Of a stretch of 64,000 nucleotides of DNA, positions 21,961 to 34,145 are shown piece by piece. How positions within the stretch are numbered: the stretch's first letter is position 1; each line of letters starts with the position of its first letter. The stretch spans positions 33,687,983-33,751,982 of the forward strand of contig NC_063174.1 in NCBI RefSeq assembly GCF_023159225.1, given 5' to 3'. The notes beneath the pieces were generated by a model that saw nothing but the letters and a program-made list of their open reading frames with translations, made no database searches and had not been told where the DNA came from. Source of the DNA: Perognathus longimembris pacificus. Taxonomy: Eukaryota > Chordata > Mammalia > Rodentia > Heteromyidae. A program made the position numbers and the translations under genes.

Positions 21961-24797
21961 GGTGTCTGCAAGATACTTTGAGTACATTTTATCCATAGAA
22001 CATCTCTCCTTGAGGAGTTCTGATACCTTAAGCCTCAATTTTGAAAAGTATAAAAGGCTAACACAATTTCATTTTGACCCCCTTCATAATCCAACGAGAA
22101 AGTTCTCCACTGTTTTCAGAGACAGAGAAACCACGTGTAGACTATAATGACTGCTTGCCAACCAAATGCACTGCTCACTAGATTCTGCTGTTGGCAAAGA
22201 ATTATGACTGCCAGGAGTTTTAGCTCCCAAGTAATTTCTTGCCTCTTCTGCAGAGGAGGCACAAGGCTTATACAAAACAAGCATAAGGCATTTCGCTCGT
22301 GGAAACAGAGATGTAAAGCCACTTCCTCTGGGTCACGGCATAAACAAAGCCTGCTCCCAGCACAGCCAGGAAGTATTCAGCCCTTGGGATCAACCCCAAA
22401 TTCCTCCCCCACTAGACTGAGAGCTTCACCTTGAAGATGAGAGCTTCGCTGCAGTCATTTTCTGTGTGCTTTCTGGGTCAAAAGCAGTGAGAACAACCGA
22501 ACAGAGGCTGCCAGTGGAATTGCTACACTGAGGATGCAGTACTGTGTTAAAGTGTCTACTACACATCTCCGGAGCTCATCCAGCAACACTGGTGATGAAA
22601 GCCCAGCTGGAATGGACCAGTCTCCTATACAAAGTGACTTCACACAGCTTGTCCTCCCAGATTATGTGTGCCTGTCTTTTGGAGGATGCTGACTTCCTTT
22701 CCCAGAGCCCTAAACTTTGGTTCTATCATGGCCCCCACCCCTGCCACCACCACATCTGTGAATTCATTCATTCTCCCCAGAACTTCATACAGTGCAGGAC
22801 CCTCTGCTTGATACTTTAAGCCAAACATGTGGGCATCAAGATACTCCAACAGTTACAGAAAGCACATTCAGAATGCACACATCTACCTTGTAGCAAAAGG
22901 CCAGGACTGGACTCTACAAGTAGTAGCCTAGAGTTCAAAGAAGAAAAACAGACATCTGGCTGAAACTCCATAAAGTAAACCTTCTCTGAACAAGAAAAGG
23001 ATTGTTCACCCAGAAAAGCATGCATTCTGGCCACTAACTGGCAGTCGGCCTACTGGTGACCCCTGCTAAGGCATATGGTAATTCTTGAGACAGGATGATG
23101 GATCACTAATGTTCATGACATCCTAGAGCTTCTAGAAGCTACTATCCATTCACTTTCACTGTCACTTTTGTGTCAACTTTGGTGATCGCAGTCAGCTTAT
23201 CAGCAGCTTCACTATGCCTCCTTGGAATTCACTGGGATCCCATTCAGTTGTCTTGACTGAGGGCCTTTCCTTTGCCTATCTGCCTCCGACTCAGGTCTCA
23301 CTCGCAATGCTTAATTCTGTCCTCTACTTTTCTTTCCAAGGCCTTCAAGGGCCTTTCACTTATCAATTGATCTTGGAGCCCCCACACAGTTATAAAGGCC
23401 TCTAAGCTTCACTTATTGCCTTTGGCAACTGAATACCAGCTCCTAGGCACAGAACAGGGAAAGAGAAGAGAGCAGTTGGGTTGCAGTGGGAGTGTGTCCA
23501 TGACAGAGAGTTTTGTTGAAAGAAACAAAACACACTCAAAGGTCTGAGCAAGCAGAATTCAAGTGAGGCTAGCCACACTAGTGGACTTACCCAGATTATT
23601 TTTTGTCTGAAATGAGAGGCAGAAATGAGAGCAGACCAACAAGCAGTATGTATTGTAATATTTTCACAAGGCACTACCAACTTCAATATGCCTTAATGAC
23701 AAACAAACAACCAAACAGGTTAAATGTGCCCAGAAAATCAAAACAACTGTACTGGAATGTCGATCATTTTTTCTGAAATGTTTTTCTTAACCCTTTACCC
23801 CCCTAAAACAAATCTTGTGTATATATGGGTCTGAAACACCATCAAAGAATCTTACATAGCTGTATTCTGAGGGTCAGCCACAAGCATTCACTGAAAAATG
23901 AAGTAGGAGGGACTGGATACTGGAAGAATAACTAAAATTGTCTGGCAATAGACATATTCTGATGATATAATCAAAACCAGTTGTTACTATATGCACACAT
24001 TGGCAAATCCTCTTGTCAAACTAATAGATACTAATAAAAAAATTTTAATTAGTCATTACTTTTCCCTCCAGTGAACAGAAGGCAGTTGGAAGATACAGAG
24101 GTGAGAAAAGCCCACACTCAGATCTAGAGTATTCTTCTTTACTCCTTACCTACAGCTATATAGTGAGTGTCACTCATTAACCCTTCTTCAGAATTGCCTG
24201 TGAGTCACTCAAATCATGTTAATAGTGTAATTCAACCAGCACTTCTAGAGTCTCACACTAGCCTGGAGATGCCAGATTCTGCCCCTGCTTGAAGGAACTC
24301 AACCCATAAGAGCACAGGAACTATACAGGACCAGCCAGTGTAAGAAGTAAGAGGCACCACACGGTATAATTCCCCAGGGAAGAGAGTGGAAAAGAGGTTT
24401 CACAGGAAAACTTCACAGAGGACTTACTTCTGGGGGAAAGGTTGAGGACGGCCTTCAGATATACAATGTGTAGGAGTTCCTGACTGGAAAAAGGCAAAGA
24501 GACATTACAAACAGAGACAACAGCAGAAGCTGTTAGTGAGGCATGAAAACAAGTCTGAGGCTGAGCAAGTCACAAGCACCCAAAGTGAGGTAAAAGGTGA
24601 GAGGATGAAACTAGAAAGGTGGCCACAACAGATTGTCGAGGTCCCTTTCTTTGGGGGACACTAGGAGACCAATAGAGAGTTTAAAGCATAAAAAGAAAAT
24701 GACTTGATCTAACTTAAATTTTAAAAAATAATTCCGAAGGGTGTGGATAGATTAAAAAGATAAAGACTGAAGACCTAAAGACCATTCTTCAAACATA
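21961..24797. other. Unassigned non-coding sequence
   Basis: This is the longest stretch without a young SINE. Several short frames on both strands near 22.1-23.1 kb show no family resemblance and no paired splice sites. Confidence 0.4.
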
Positions 24798-24808
24798 AGA
24801 ACAATGAG

Positions 24809-25051
24809 CCAGGAGCCAGTGGCTCACACCTGTAATCCTAGCTACTCAGGAGGCTGAGATCTGAGGATTGCAGTTTGCAATTTGAAGCCAGCCCAGGCAG
24901 CAAAGTCCCTGAGGCTCTTATCTCCAATACACTACTCAGAAAAGGGTGGAAGTGGTGCTGTGTCTCAAGTGGCAGAGCTCTAGCCTTGAGCACAAAGAAG
25001 CTCAGGGACAGTACCCAGGCCCTGCGCTCAAGCCCCAGGACTGGCAAAAAA
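24809..25051 (+). repeat. B1-like/Geo composite SINE with TSD
   Basis: Full composite: 'gtggctcacacctgtaatcc', 'aggctgagatctgaggattg', then Geo to 'ccaggactggcaaaaaa'. Flanked by agaacaatgag (24798-24808) and agaataatgag (25052-25062), one mismatch. It shows that the B1-Geo dimer moves as one unit. Confidence 0.93.
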
Positions 25052-25062
25052 AGAATAATGAG

Positions 25063-25938
25063 AGTTGAACTTGCAAGAAAGAGATTTGAGAACTTGAAAA
25101 TTTTAGAAGAAAATGAACAGGTGTTGACAGTCACATGGATGCAGAAACTTAAAGAGAAGAAACACAAAAACAAAGGCTGCTGAAGTTCTTCCTTGGGGGG
25201 ATGGTGACAATGTGGAGTGAGCTATGGGAAAAAGGCAGAAGAGCAGGATTGGAGCTGAAGCTAAGACATCTCACTGCAACACAGTGATTGTGAGGCATTT
25301 TGATATAACCAAAATGACAAAGATGGCAGATCCTGGACTGAGGAGGGAAGCTGGGGTGGGGGATTTACAATCCACTGGCAACCCCAACAATTACAGGCTG
25401 GCAGAAAGGAGGCAGGGAGAAGTAAGAAGCAGTGATAAACAAGACAGGAAAAGAAACTGGAGAACTTGGGTCACAGAGGCCAAGGCAGGGCCTAGTTTCA
25501 AAGAAAGAGTAGTCATATGTTATGGTGAACTGAGGAAACATGGGATCTGGAAGGAGGCCATTGCATTTCACAATAAGTCAGACCTTTGCTAACGCAGTTT
25601 TAGTACAGCTGCCTTATGACAGTGGCTGTATTGTGCAGTACTAATTAGCATCTCCATCCTCAGATGTCAAAGAACTATGTTGAAAGTAGGATTCAGGACA
25701 TTAATTATTTATTAAAAGTAAATGAGGTAGTTCAAGCTTATTAGGTGAAATCGTTATAAATATAAAGAAACATAAAAAGGTACAGAATTAATCACCTTTC
25801 TAATTTCAGACTATTAAAATGCAGGATTTAAGAGGAAAGAAACTCTTAGAATCCAAAGCCATGTAATATTAGCCTCTACTCAGATTTAGGTAGGCACAGT
25901 GGTTCAGAGCAAGCACTCTAGAACAAAACTCTGTGGGT
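25063..25938. other. Unassigned non-coding sequence
   Basis: No exon or repeat recognised. A 122-codon frame on the plus strand (25,224-25,592) looks like chance in purine-rich sequence. Confidence 0.4.
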
Positions 25939-25953
25939 TCAAGTCAAACTTTT

Positions 25954-26153
25954 TTTTTTTTGGCCAGTCCTGGGCCTTGGACTCAGGGCCTGAGCACTGT
26001 CCCTGGCTTCTTCCCGCTCAAGGCTAGCACTCTGCCACTTGAGCCACAGCGCCGCTTCTGGCCGTTTTCTGTATATGTGGTGCTGGGGAATCGAACCTAG
26101 GGCCTCGTGTATCCGAGGCAGGCACTCTTGCCACTAGGCTATATCCCCAGCCC
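25954..26153 (-). repeat. IDL-Geo SINE, minus, intact TSD
   Basis: A full dimer in reverse with several unmutated CpGs ('cagcgccgcttctggccg'), suggesting a young copy. The 15-bp duplication tcaagtcaaactttt lies at 25939-25953 and 26154-26168. Confidence 0.96.
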
Positions 26154-26270
26154 TCAAGTCAAACTTTTAACCTTACAAGGAAGATAGTAGGCTGAGAGGA
26201 TTTCTCTGAGGCTGCATTTTTTTTCATATGTCAAATTAGGGTAATAATATGACTTTATAAACTTATAGGT

Positions 26271-26479
26271 GGGCTGGAAATATGGCTTAGTGGTAGAGTG
26301 CTCCCCTTGCATGCATGAAACCCTGGGTTCGATTCCTCAACACCACATAAACAGAAAAAGCTGGAAGTGGCATTGTGGCGCAAGACGTAGAATGCTAGCT
26401 TAGAGCAAGAAGGAAGCCAGAGACAGTGCTCAGGCCCTGAGTCCAAGCCCCAGGACTGGTAATAAAATAAAATAATATA
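26271..26479 (+). repeat. IDL-Geo SINE, intact TSD
   Basis: A full dimer with an (AAAAT)-type tail, flanked by ataaacttataggt at 26257-26270 and 26480-26493. Only about 100 bp separates it from the previous, oppositely oriented copy. Confidence 0.95.
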
Positions 26480-26693
26480 ATAAACTTATAGGTAAGCTTT
26501 TAGCATACCACTTAGTGTACCAAGTTCTCAAAAATATTCGTTATTGTAAACTCATTATTACGATACAGCTTCATTTCCAAGTTAAAATATACTCAGATAT
26601 ACATAACTTCAAACATTATTTTTTGCTTGATCCATGAATTTTTTAATATTCACCTCTGTGTGTCAAGTCTGGCTCTGAAGGACAGAATTGTTT

Positions 26694-26933
26694 TATTTTT
26701 TATCTTTTGTCAGTTCAGGGGCTTGAAGTCAGGGTCTACGTGCTGTCTCTGAACTTTTTGCTCAAGGCTAGATCTCTACCACTTTGAGCCACAGCGCCAC
26801 TTCTGGTTTTCAGGTGGTTAACTGGAGATAGGAATCTCATAGACTTTCCTGCCTGGGCTAGCTTCAAACCATCTTCCTTAGATCTCAGCCTCCTGAGTAG
26901 CTAGGATTACAGGTGTGAGCCACCGGTGCCCAG
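26694..26933 (-). repeat. B1-like/Geo composite SINE, minus
   Basis: Antisense Geo ('ttttgctcaaggctagatct', 'gagccacagcgccacttctg'), then the antisense B1-like half ('ctcctgagtagctaggatta', 'caggtgtgagccacc'). Confidence 0.92.
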
Positions 26934-27086
26934 CAATATTTTTTAAATAAAAGGAAGAAGAATAACATCTAGTTCTCCATCACAAGAAGCTTGTTCAAAT
27001 GGTATAGAACGAAGTTGACAATTATAAGACAAATGATCTACCACTTTTCCAAGGAATAAGAAAGCTACCTTAAAAATACAAAGATA

Positions 27087-27311
27087 GGAGCTGGTGGCTC
27101 ACGCCTGTAATCCTAGCTATTCAGGAACATGAGATCTGAGGATCGAGGTTCAAAGCCAGCCTGGGCAGGAAAGTCCACGAGACTCTTATCACCAATTAAC
27201 CACCAAAAAGCCAGAACTGGTGCTATAGCTCAAGGTGGTAGAGGTCTAGCCTTGAGCAAAAAGCTCAACGACAGGGCCCAGACCCCGGGTTCAAGCCCCA
27301 TAACTGATAAA
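27087..27311 (+). repeat. B1-like/Geo composite SINE
   Basis: 'ggagctggtggctcacgcct' begins the B1-like half. Geo ends 'gttcaagccccataactgat' with an A-rich tail. Confidence 0.92.
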
Positions 27312-27882
27312 AAACAAACAAGCAAAAAACCAAAGCACAAAGGCAGAAACATCCAGTAATACTCAAAGAACTGGAGAGGGAAGAACTGGTACAGGCAAGT
27401 CAAAGAAGATGAGACAACACTTAGGCTTTCAGGGAAATCTGTAAGGGAAAAACATGAGGACAATAATATTTAAACACCATCATAGACACACACATAATAT
27501 CTGGAAAAGAAGTTCTTTGTCCAAGGGCATACAGCAAAAGAAAAGGAGCTGAAAGCAATCCAGATTCTCATCATCCTGCTCAAGGAGACTTTTTGCCTGA
27601 AATATATCATCATATAATATTTACACCTTCCCTACCTGTGTTTGGGCTACATGCTCTACAAAGCGATGTCCTCTAAAAGTCTATGAATGATCTAAAAATA
27701 GGCAAACTAATCTATGGACACATCCAAAAGCGTTGATGACAAACTATGCCCCAAAGACGATGTTCTAAAATAAATGCTTCTCAAGTTCAGTGTGGCCCCA
27801 AAAGTGAGACTGTTAAAACATTTTTGTCCTTCTCTTTGGAGATATTAAACAACAAAGAGAAATATTAAAAGTGATGGATGGG

Positions 27883-28600
27883 TACAGAGAACTCAAAAAC
27901 TAACCCCCTCCAAACCCAGTAAACCAATTATTAAATGGGCAAAGGAGCTAAAGAGAGAATTCACAGGAGAAGAAATAAAAATGGCAAAGAAACATAGGAG
28001 GAAATGTTCAACATCCCTGGCAGTAAAGGAAATGCAAATAAAAACAACCCTGAGATGCCACTCACTCCAGTTAGAATAGCCTATACTCTGAACTCAGCCA
28101 ACAACAAATGCTGGAGAGGATGTGGGGAAAGAGGAACCCTTCTCCACTGTTGGTGGGAGTGCAAATTAGTACAACTGCTTTGGAGAACAGTATGGAGGTT
28201 CCTCAAAAAGCTCAATATAGACATACCCTATGACCCAGCCATACCACTCCTAGGCATCTGTCCTGAACAACAGGTCTCAGGATACCATAAAGACATCTGC
28301 ACATCCATGTTTATCGCTGCACAATTCACAATAGCCAAAATATGGAAACAACCCAGATGCCCCACTACAGATGAATGGATCCAAAATATGTGATACCTGT
28401 ACACAATGGAATACTACATAGCGATTAGAAAAGATAAAATACTAGTATTCACAGGGAAACGGTCAGAACTTGAACAAATAATGTTGAGTGAGACAAGCCT
28501 AGAACTCAGAGAACAAAGGGGCATGGTCTCCTTGATATCTGACTGTTGGGGGAGGTGGCAGGTTGGATAGTAGAGACCATGTCTGCAAAATAACAAGCTA
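27883..28600 (+). pseudogene. L1 ORF2p C-terminal fragment, broken
   Basis: The reading frame around 28,004-28,393 encodes the C-terminal part of the L1 ORF2 protein (endonuclease/reverse transcriptase). It retains the cysteine-rich motif C-x3-C-x7-H-x4-C ('CWRGC...H...C') and the following '[19 protein letters not shown]' segment. A TGA at 28,391-28,393 stands where a tryptophan codon is expected; the frame continues after it ('TMEYYIAIRKDKI...') to near 28,565. Endonuclease and polymerase domains are missing, so it has no activity. Confidence 0.93.
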
Positions 28601-29114
28601 CTTTTCAAATGGTATTTCCACACGTTTGGGTCAGCGACTTTACATTATGTATCTAAACCAAACAACTATTAAACAAACATAAAAAGGTCTAGAATAGACC
28701 TATCAGTGGATCACAATAGTTTAACAGCTGTGTACACATGATTATATAAGATGAGGATAAGCAAAAGCAACTCCAAAAGAAGGACACAGGAGGATTCTAT
28801 CATTGATGTTACATTTAATGTTCTAGATGAATTTCCTTTGGCATACCCTATGTTACTGTATATGATTTTGGTACACAGGATATTGTACATATGCCTAGCT
28901 GATCTAGGGAAGGGAAAGGAAAATGAGGGTGTAACGTATATGACAAGAAATGTACTCACTACCTTATTATGTAACTGTACCCCCTTTGCACAACACCTTG
29001 TCAATAAAATTTAATTAATAATAAGAAAACACTCTGTACATCACCTTAATAATAAACATTTTAAAAGGTCAAAATGAGGCAAGTATAATAAAAATCATAA
29101 AATGATCATTTAAA
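27883..29114 (+). mobile_element. 5'-truncated L1 with 16-bp TSD
   Basis: This LINE-1 insertion begins inside ORF2 and runs through the 3' untranslated region to an AATAAA-containing end near 29,010. About 90 further bases follow. It is bounded by the perfect 16-bp duplication aaaagtgatggatggg at 27867-27882 and 29115-29130. The extra 3' bases include another L1-end-like piece ('ctctgtacatcaccttaata') and non-L1 sequence, suggesting a 3' transduction. The copy is dead: 5'-truncated with a nonsense change. Confidence 0.95.
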
Positions 29115-29152
29115 AAAAGTGATGGATGGGCACCTCAAAAAATTAAGAATAG

Positions 29153-29402
29153 AAGCCAGGTGCCAGTGGCTCACGCCTGTATAATCCTAGCTACTTAGGA
29201 GGCTGAGATGTGAGGACCACAGTTTGAAAACGTGCCAGGCATGGGAGACCATGACATTCTTATCTTCAATTAACCACCAAAAAGCCAGGAGTAGAGCTGT
29301 GGCTCAAATGTAGATGGCCAATCTTAAGCAAAAAACCTCAGGGTTAACATTTAGGCCCTGAGTTCAGGCCTCAGGATCACCAAATAAATAAATAAATAAA
29401 AT
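29153..29402 (+). repeat. B1-like/Geo composite SINE
   Basis: 'gtgccagtggctcacgcctg' and 'taggaggctgagatgtgagg' mark the left half. Geo is diverged ('ccaggagtagagctgtggct'), and the tail is (AAAT)n at 29,384-29,401. Confidence 0.88.
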
Positions 29403-29734
29403 AATTATGAATAGAATATATAATGATCCAATAATTTTACTCCTAGATACTTATACAAAAGAAGTAAAAGCAAGATCTTGAAGCCTCTTTGGCACACCCT
29501 TGTTCATATTCATAGCAGCATTATTCACAATGGGCAAGAAGTGGAAGGAGCTCAAGTTGAAGAAGCCCTTTGTCAATGGGGAGAAGAGGGACTAAGAGGT
29601 TGCACTTCATGGATACAGTGTTTGAGTTTGGAAGAATGAAAAAGGGCCTGGAAATGCTTGATGGTTATGGCTATAGAGTAATGTGAATATAATTGTGCAA
29701 CTGAACTTAAAAATAGTTAAGATGGTGAATTGTA

Positions 29735-29738
<4 letters not shown>

Positions 29739-29773
<35 letters not shown>
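29739..29773. repeat. (AT)n microsatellite
   Basis: About 17 uninterrupted AT units, not attached to a recognised SINE. Confidence 0.97.
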
Positions 29774-29774
<1 letters not shown>

Positions 29775-30639
29775 TTAGAAAGAAAACTGCATGGTTGCCA
29801 TGCCCTTTAAATTAGCATATACCCATACCTCTATCATTGACAGTATCTCTATTTAGCAGAACATCTATCATTAATAGAAAGCAGGACTCTAGGCCACTTA
29901 CCTGAGGGCTACTAAATCATAAGACTTCCTAAGTCATACTGAAAATTGAAGCCAAATATATGCTGTTGCTGGGCTAAAAATATGACTTTAAAATATGCCA
30001 GACCAATGTTTACCATGAGACTTTTCCTAAAGGACAGACAGGAAGCTGTTGTCCGTGGTAGCTTCTTAGAGGTAGGACTAGAGGCAGGCAGATGGCTCTT
30101 ACTTTTCATTATATACTCTCTTGAAATGTGGGTAAACATAACCATAAACATGAATTCATCTTATAAATTTTAAATATTTTCTTTAATATGAATATCAGGA
30201 GGCATCAAAAAACATTTGTGATTGACCATCACATTCACTAAACTCTCAATCATAATGTGAAATACACTTCAATCTAGTTTCTGCTCCATCTTAATCTCTA
30301 TCATGTAGTGGAAATGTGAGAACGATCTAAAAGAAACAGTACAAAGTACACAGCACATTTAAGGCTTCCCTTCTAGCAAGCAGATACCATGAATTATCCA
30401 CCACAAAATATCTCTTTTTTTGTGTATTTAAATGAAAACTCTGCTGCCTGAGTCTATTTCAAATCAACTGCTCAAAGAAAACAGAACTAAAAAATAATAG
30501 ACCAGAGTACATTTGATAAAATACATCACTATCTCAGTAAATTACTGTTTTTATTATTCTACTTGTTCGGACAAAACCAATTGAGTCATCCTTTCTCTTT
30601 TTCTTTTACCCTCTATATCCAAATCCTATCAGCATACCC
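29774..30639. other. Unassigned A/T-rich sequence
   Basis: No exon or repeat recognised. Confidence 0.4.
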
Positions 30640-31130
30640 AGAGTCTAGCATATCAGTTTCCCCATCTCCCTGACCATTTCAATAGCTTTTCCTGGCCTCC
30701 TGGCTTTTACTCTTGTTCACCCAAATCAGTACTCAGGGTTCTTGAGAGATTCTCTTTAAACACAAACCTGAGCTTCCATTGGTTTACTATCTTATTCAGA
30801 CTAAAATTCAAACATGAATCACTTCTCCTGGATGTCCCAAGACCTCTTTTATCACTTCATTTGTGTCTGAGTTGGGATATAAAAAAAGCCTCATTAGAAT
30901 CCTTTTCCAACCATCCCAGAACCACATCTTATTCCCTTTATGATGCTGGAATTATAATCCATACCCATCTGTAGCTTGTGTTGATATTTAAGACCTGTCT
31001 TTCTAAACTAGAATATTTCCTCCATGTTGTCAAACTTTTTTTTTTGCCATGCCTCCTGCTATATCATCTAGAGCCAGAATATGTCTAGTAAATAAATGAG
31101 AGCCCAATAAATGTTTGTTAGAGATTTAAC
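30640..31130 (+). repeat. Ancient L2 LINE fragment
   Basis: The order of diverged L2-like blocks ('attcagactaaaattcaaac' near 30,793; 'gcccaataaatgtttgttag' near 31,105) matches the 3' part of LINE2, which ends in a '...caataaatgtttgttga' motif. Boundaries are approximate. Confidence 0.5.
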
Positions 31131-31559
31131 TAAGTACAAATCAAGGCACTTGAGATCACCCAGCAAAAGATTTTTGAAGTCCAAAGTAAGTCATTAGAAG
31201 AATGATGCTCAGTAAACGGGATAAGGGATTAAAAAAGCCAAAATATCAATTGGCAGGCATATAAACCCATCATTTATCTACAGCATGCTGCTAGAAAGCA
31301 ATTAATTCATGCTTTGCAGCAGCATGAATACATACTTTGCAAGGCCATTCTTCAGGTTCTGTGGCCATGTTAAAGAGTAAATTCTGAGACAATGTGCCCC
31401 TTCCCCCTTTGCATAGCCTAAGAACTTCCATGGGAAGTTATGCTGTATGCCTCAAGCTGAAGGTCCAGAATATTCGATTGCCCCATGGTGGAGAAGACCT
31501 GGAAAAAGACCTAGCTATGAAACTAGGAAATGGGGGAAAGTCTGTTAGAAGGACCACCA

Positions 31560-31670
31560 TACATTCCTTATCCAGGTTCATCAATTATAAAGCAGGAATA
31601 ATGAGATCTCTTCATTTGGTCGTTGTAAGATACATTGAGTTGATATACAAAGACATCCTGAACACTGAAT
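31560..31670 (+). repeat. MIR fragment
   Basis: 'ccaggttcatcaattataaa', 'gcaggaataatgagatctct' and 'gtcgttgtaagatacattga' are the MIR core and 3' part. Confidence 0.6.
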
Positions 31671-31679
31671 GGATTATAT

Positions 31680-33527
31680 ATCACCTATCATTATCATTGT
31701 ATCTTTCATTATTCCATGAGGGAAGATACTTCTAAAGGCTTCCGTGACTCTCTAACCTGAATTATACCTTCTTTCTGTGTTCTTCTCCTGGGACACTTTT
31801 TCTATCAAGTAAGCTATCCACTAGTTAATTGTAAGTCCACCTTCCCACCAAATCAGGTCTTCACCTGACCTATTTTCCTCAGCATATACCAGTAGAAGGT
31901 ACATAGTAGCCCATACCTGATGTTTGCTCTTTTGAATATATCTCAGTTGCTTTCTCAGGCCTTTCCAGTTCTTATTCTCTGTGACTTTGACTCATGGCTT
32001 AAAGCCAGCATTATGAAAGGCCTTTTTTATTTTTTTTTAACTTTTGTACTCCTGAGGAAACACTCCTAAGGGTCTCAGAAAACAGGTAGGGATGAAGTAA
32101 GAGGACACAGTGAAGCTCCAGACCTCGTTCCAGCCCTCATAAGTTATCTTCTTAAGTGTGCTTGGTTCTATTTGAAATGCTATGAATTCTCAGATGAGAC
32201 ACACCCATCTGTGAATCTGGTACAAACAGAAATGATTCTCAACTTGTTCATTTTAAGGATTATCCAAGCTTCTGCTCTTTTCATAATGATAGAAATTTTT
32301 GAATTGACTATAATTTGAAGTAATTATTGTTCTTTGTCAAGGTGCTCTGTTAGTCTTTTCATAAATATCCTGGATAATCTGAGCCCAGTTCAATGCAAAG
32401 TCTTTTTTTCTAACCTGCACCTTTTTACTTGCTAAATTTATAGCATTCAAATGAAAGTAAAGGAAGCTGGCTTTTGCCTCCACTGCTAACATGATGTATG
32501 TCTGAGTTTTAATTGCCCTTTAATTATACCCTCAGCTAGGTCTCTGAAGAGATATAAAGAAAATGAAGCAGTATGGCAAAGCCTAGAAGGCCTTCCTGCT
32601 GAAGCAGGAAGAAGATGGCTTTGTAATACTTCCTGCGGCCAGAAGAAGGAACAGGTAAATGAGAGGTGGTCTCGAAATGTCATGTGTTCAGGAAGCATTT
32701 TCTGGCTAGGGTTGCCTTTAAACTCTGTGAGCTGCAAGGCTGTTGATTTAATCCACCTCCACCCCCTCCCCCACCCTGGTAGTTTGATGTTCAGCTAAGG
32801 CTGGCTGAACATGGATAAACTTGGGTTGCTTGGCTGTGAATTAAGAAATAAGCACAGCAACAAAAGGAAACATCTATGACATTTTCCAAATATTTACCAA
32901 AGGGAGTTGACTATTCAGTGAGTGGAGCCAGATTTGACAGTGAATTCTCCTGACTGCCTCCTACATTCTCCCTGCATCTCTACCTCCACCTCTAAAACCC
33001 GGAGACCTATACCTTCTGGAGTCAGCAGAAGATGCATCTCTGTGATAACCTCAGTAAGTGCTATGGCACACAAACAGACCACTGCATATATTCTTCCTCC
33101 CAGATTTCTTCTCTAAAACAGAGGAACAGCCAAAGACCAACTGAGTCAATACAAGATGAAGATGAAGATGAAACATCTCTTTGCAAATATCCTCGATCCT
33201 ATATTTTTTGTTTATAGTAGCTACATGGTTTCAGAGTCCAGTATCCATAGATTTTCCCGACAAGCCTCATTACAAAACCAGATTTCTCATTAGCCTACCC
33301 AACACAGTTATTTTCATTCCTGATTCTCCCAACTCAACTGATAAATCTGCAGATCCGAGATTATAAAAAAGCATTTTGGATAACAAGGAGATATATTTGT
33401 TATCACTTGAGACATCTTACTGGCCATGTTTCCAAAATGACTTGGGAAGAGGGTAAAATTATGTGTTTGATTTTGAAACAACACACTTCAAAAGCTATTT
33501 GTGACTGGGTTTAAATTAAAACAAGCT
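31680..33527. other. Unassigned non-coding sequence
   Basis: No confident exon or repeat. A C-rich patch lies at 32,757-32,779. Short frames near 32.9-33.4 kb lack support. Confidence 0.4.
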
Positions 33528-33755
33528 GAGTCAAGCACCATGGCTCATGCCTGTAATCCTGGCTACTTACGAGGCTGAGATCTGAAGATTGAGGTTCAAA
33601 GCCAACCTGGGTAGAAAAGTCCATGAGACGCTTAACATCAATTAAACCAGCAGAAAACCATAGGCAGAGCTGTGGCCCAAGTGGTACAGTACCAGCCTTG
33701 AACAACAACAAAAGTGAGAGCATGAAACCTTGAGTTCAAGGGCCAGTACAGATTA
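33528..33755 (+). repeat. B1-like/Geo composite SINE, diverged
   Basis: 'catggctcatgcctgtaatc', 'gaggctgagatctgaagatt', then a Geo with an internal A-rich interruption. The tail passes into a GATA/AT-rich simple tract to about 33,810. Confidence 0.85.
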
Positions 33756-33810
33756 AAAAGACAGACAAATAGGTAGACATGTAGATAGATGGATATATAT
33801 ATATATATAA
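33756..33810. repeat. GATA/AT-rich SINE tail tract
   Basis: 'agacagacaaataggtagac' grades into TAGA/GATA and then (AT)n. It is a degenerate simple repeat at a SINE 3' end. Confidence 0.85.
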
Positions 33811-33902
33811 TAAAGGAATCTGACACTCCCAATAGTTCTCTAAAGTACTTCCCCACTTTCTCCAGAAATGCCACATAATTGTCTTAAAATTTGTACTGTT
33901 TC

Positions 33903-34145
33903 AAGCCAAGCACCAGTGGCTCATATCTGTAATCCTAGTTACTCAGAAGTCTGAGAGCTGAGGGTCATGGGTCAAAGCCAGCTGGAGCAGGGCAGTCTGA
34001 GAGACTCTTATCTCTAACCACCAAAAAGCTGGAAGTAGAGTTGTGACTCAAATGGTAGAGTGCTAGCCTAGGGGAAACAAAAACAAACAAACAAACAAAA
34101 AAATCTCAGGGACAGCACCAAGACTCTGAGTTCAGTACCAGCATA
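33903..34145 (+). repeat. B1-like/Geo composite SINE
   Basis: 'caccagtggctcatatctgt' begins it. Geo contains a (CAAA)n expansion at about 34,078-34,102 between 'gctagcctagggg' and 'ctcagggacagcacc'. Confidence 0.88.

Noticed and set aside
21961..23700. Several 60-95-codon frames on both strands
   Set aside because: Unsupported by splice pairs or family resemblance; frequency is as expected by chance.
27883..29114. Possibly active L1
   Set aside because: It lacks the 5' region, ORF1 and most of ORF2, and has an in-frame stop at 28,391.
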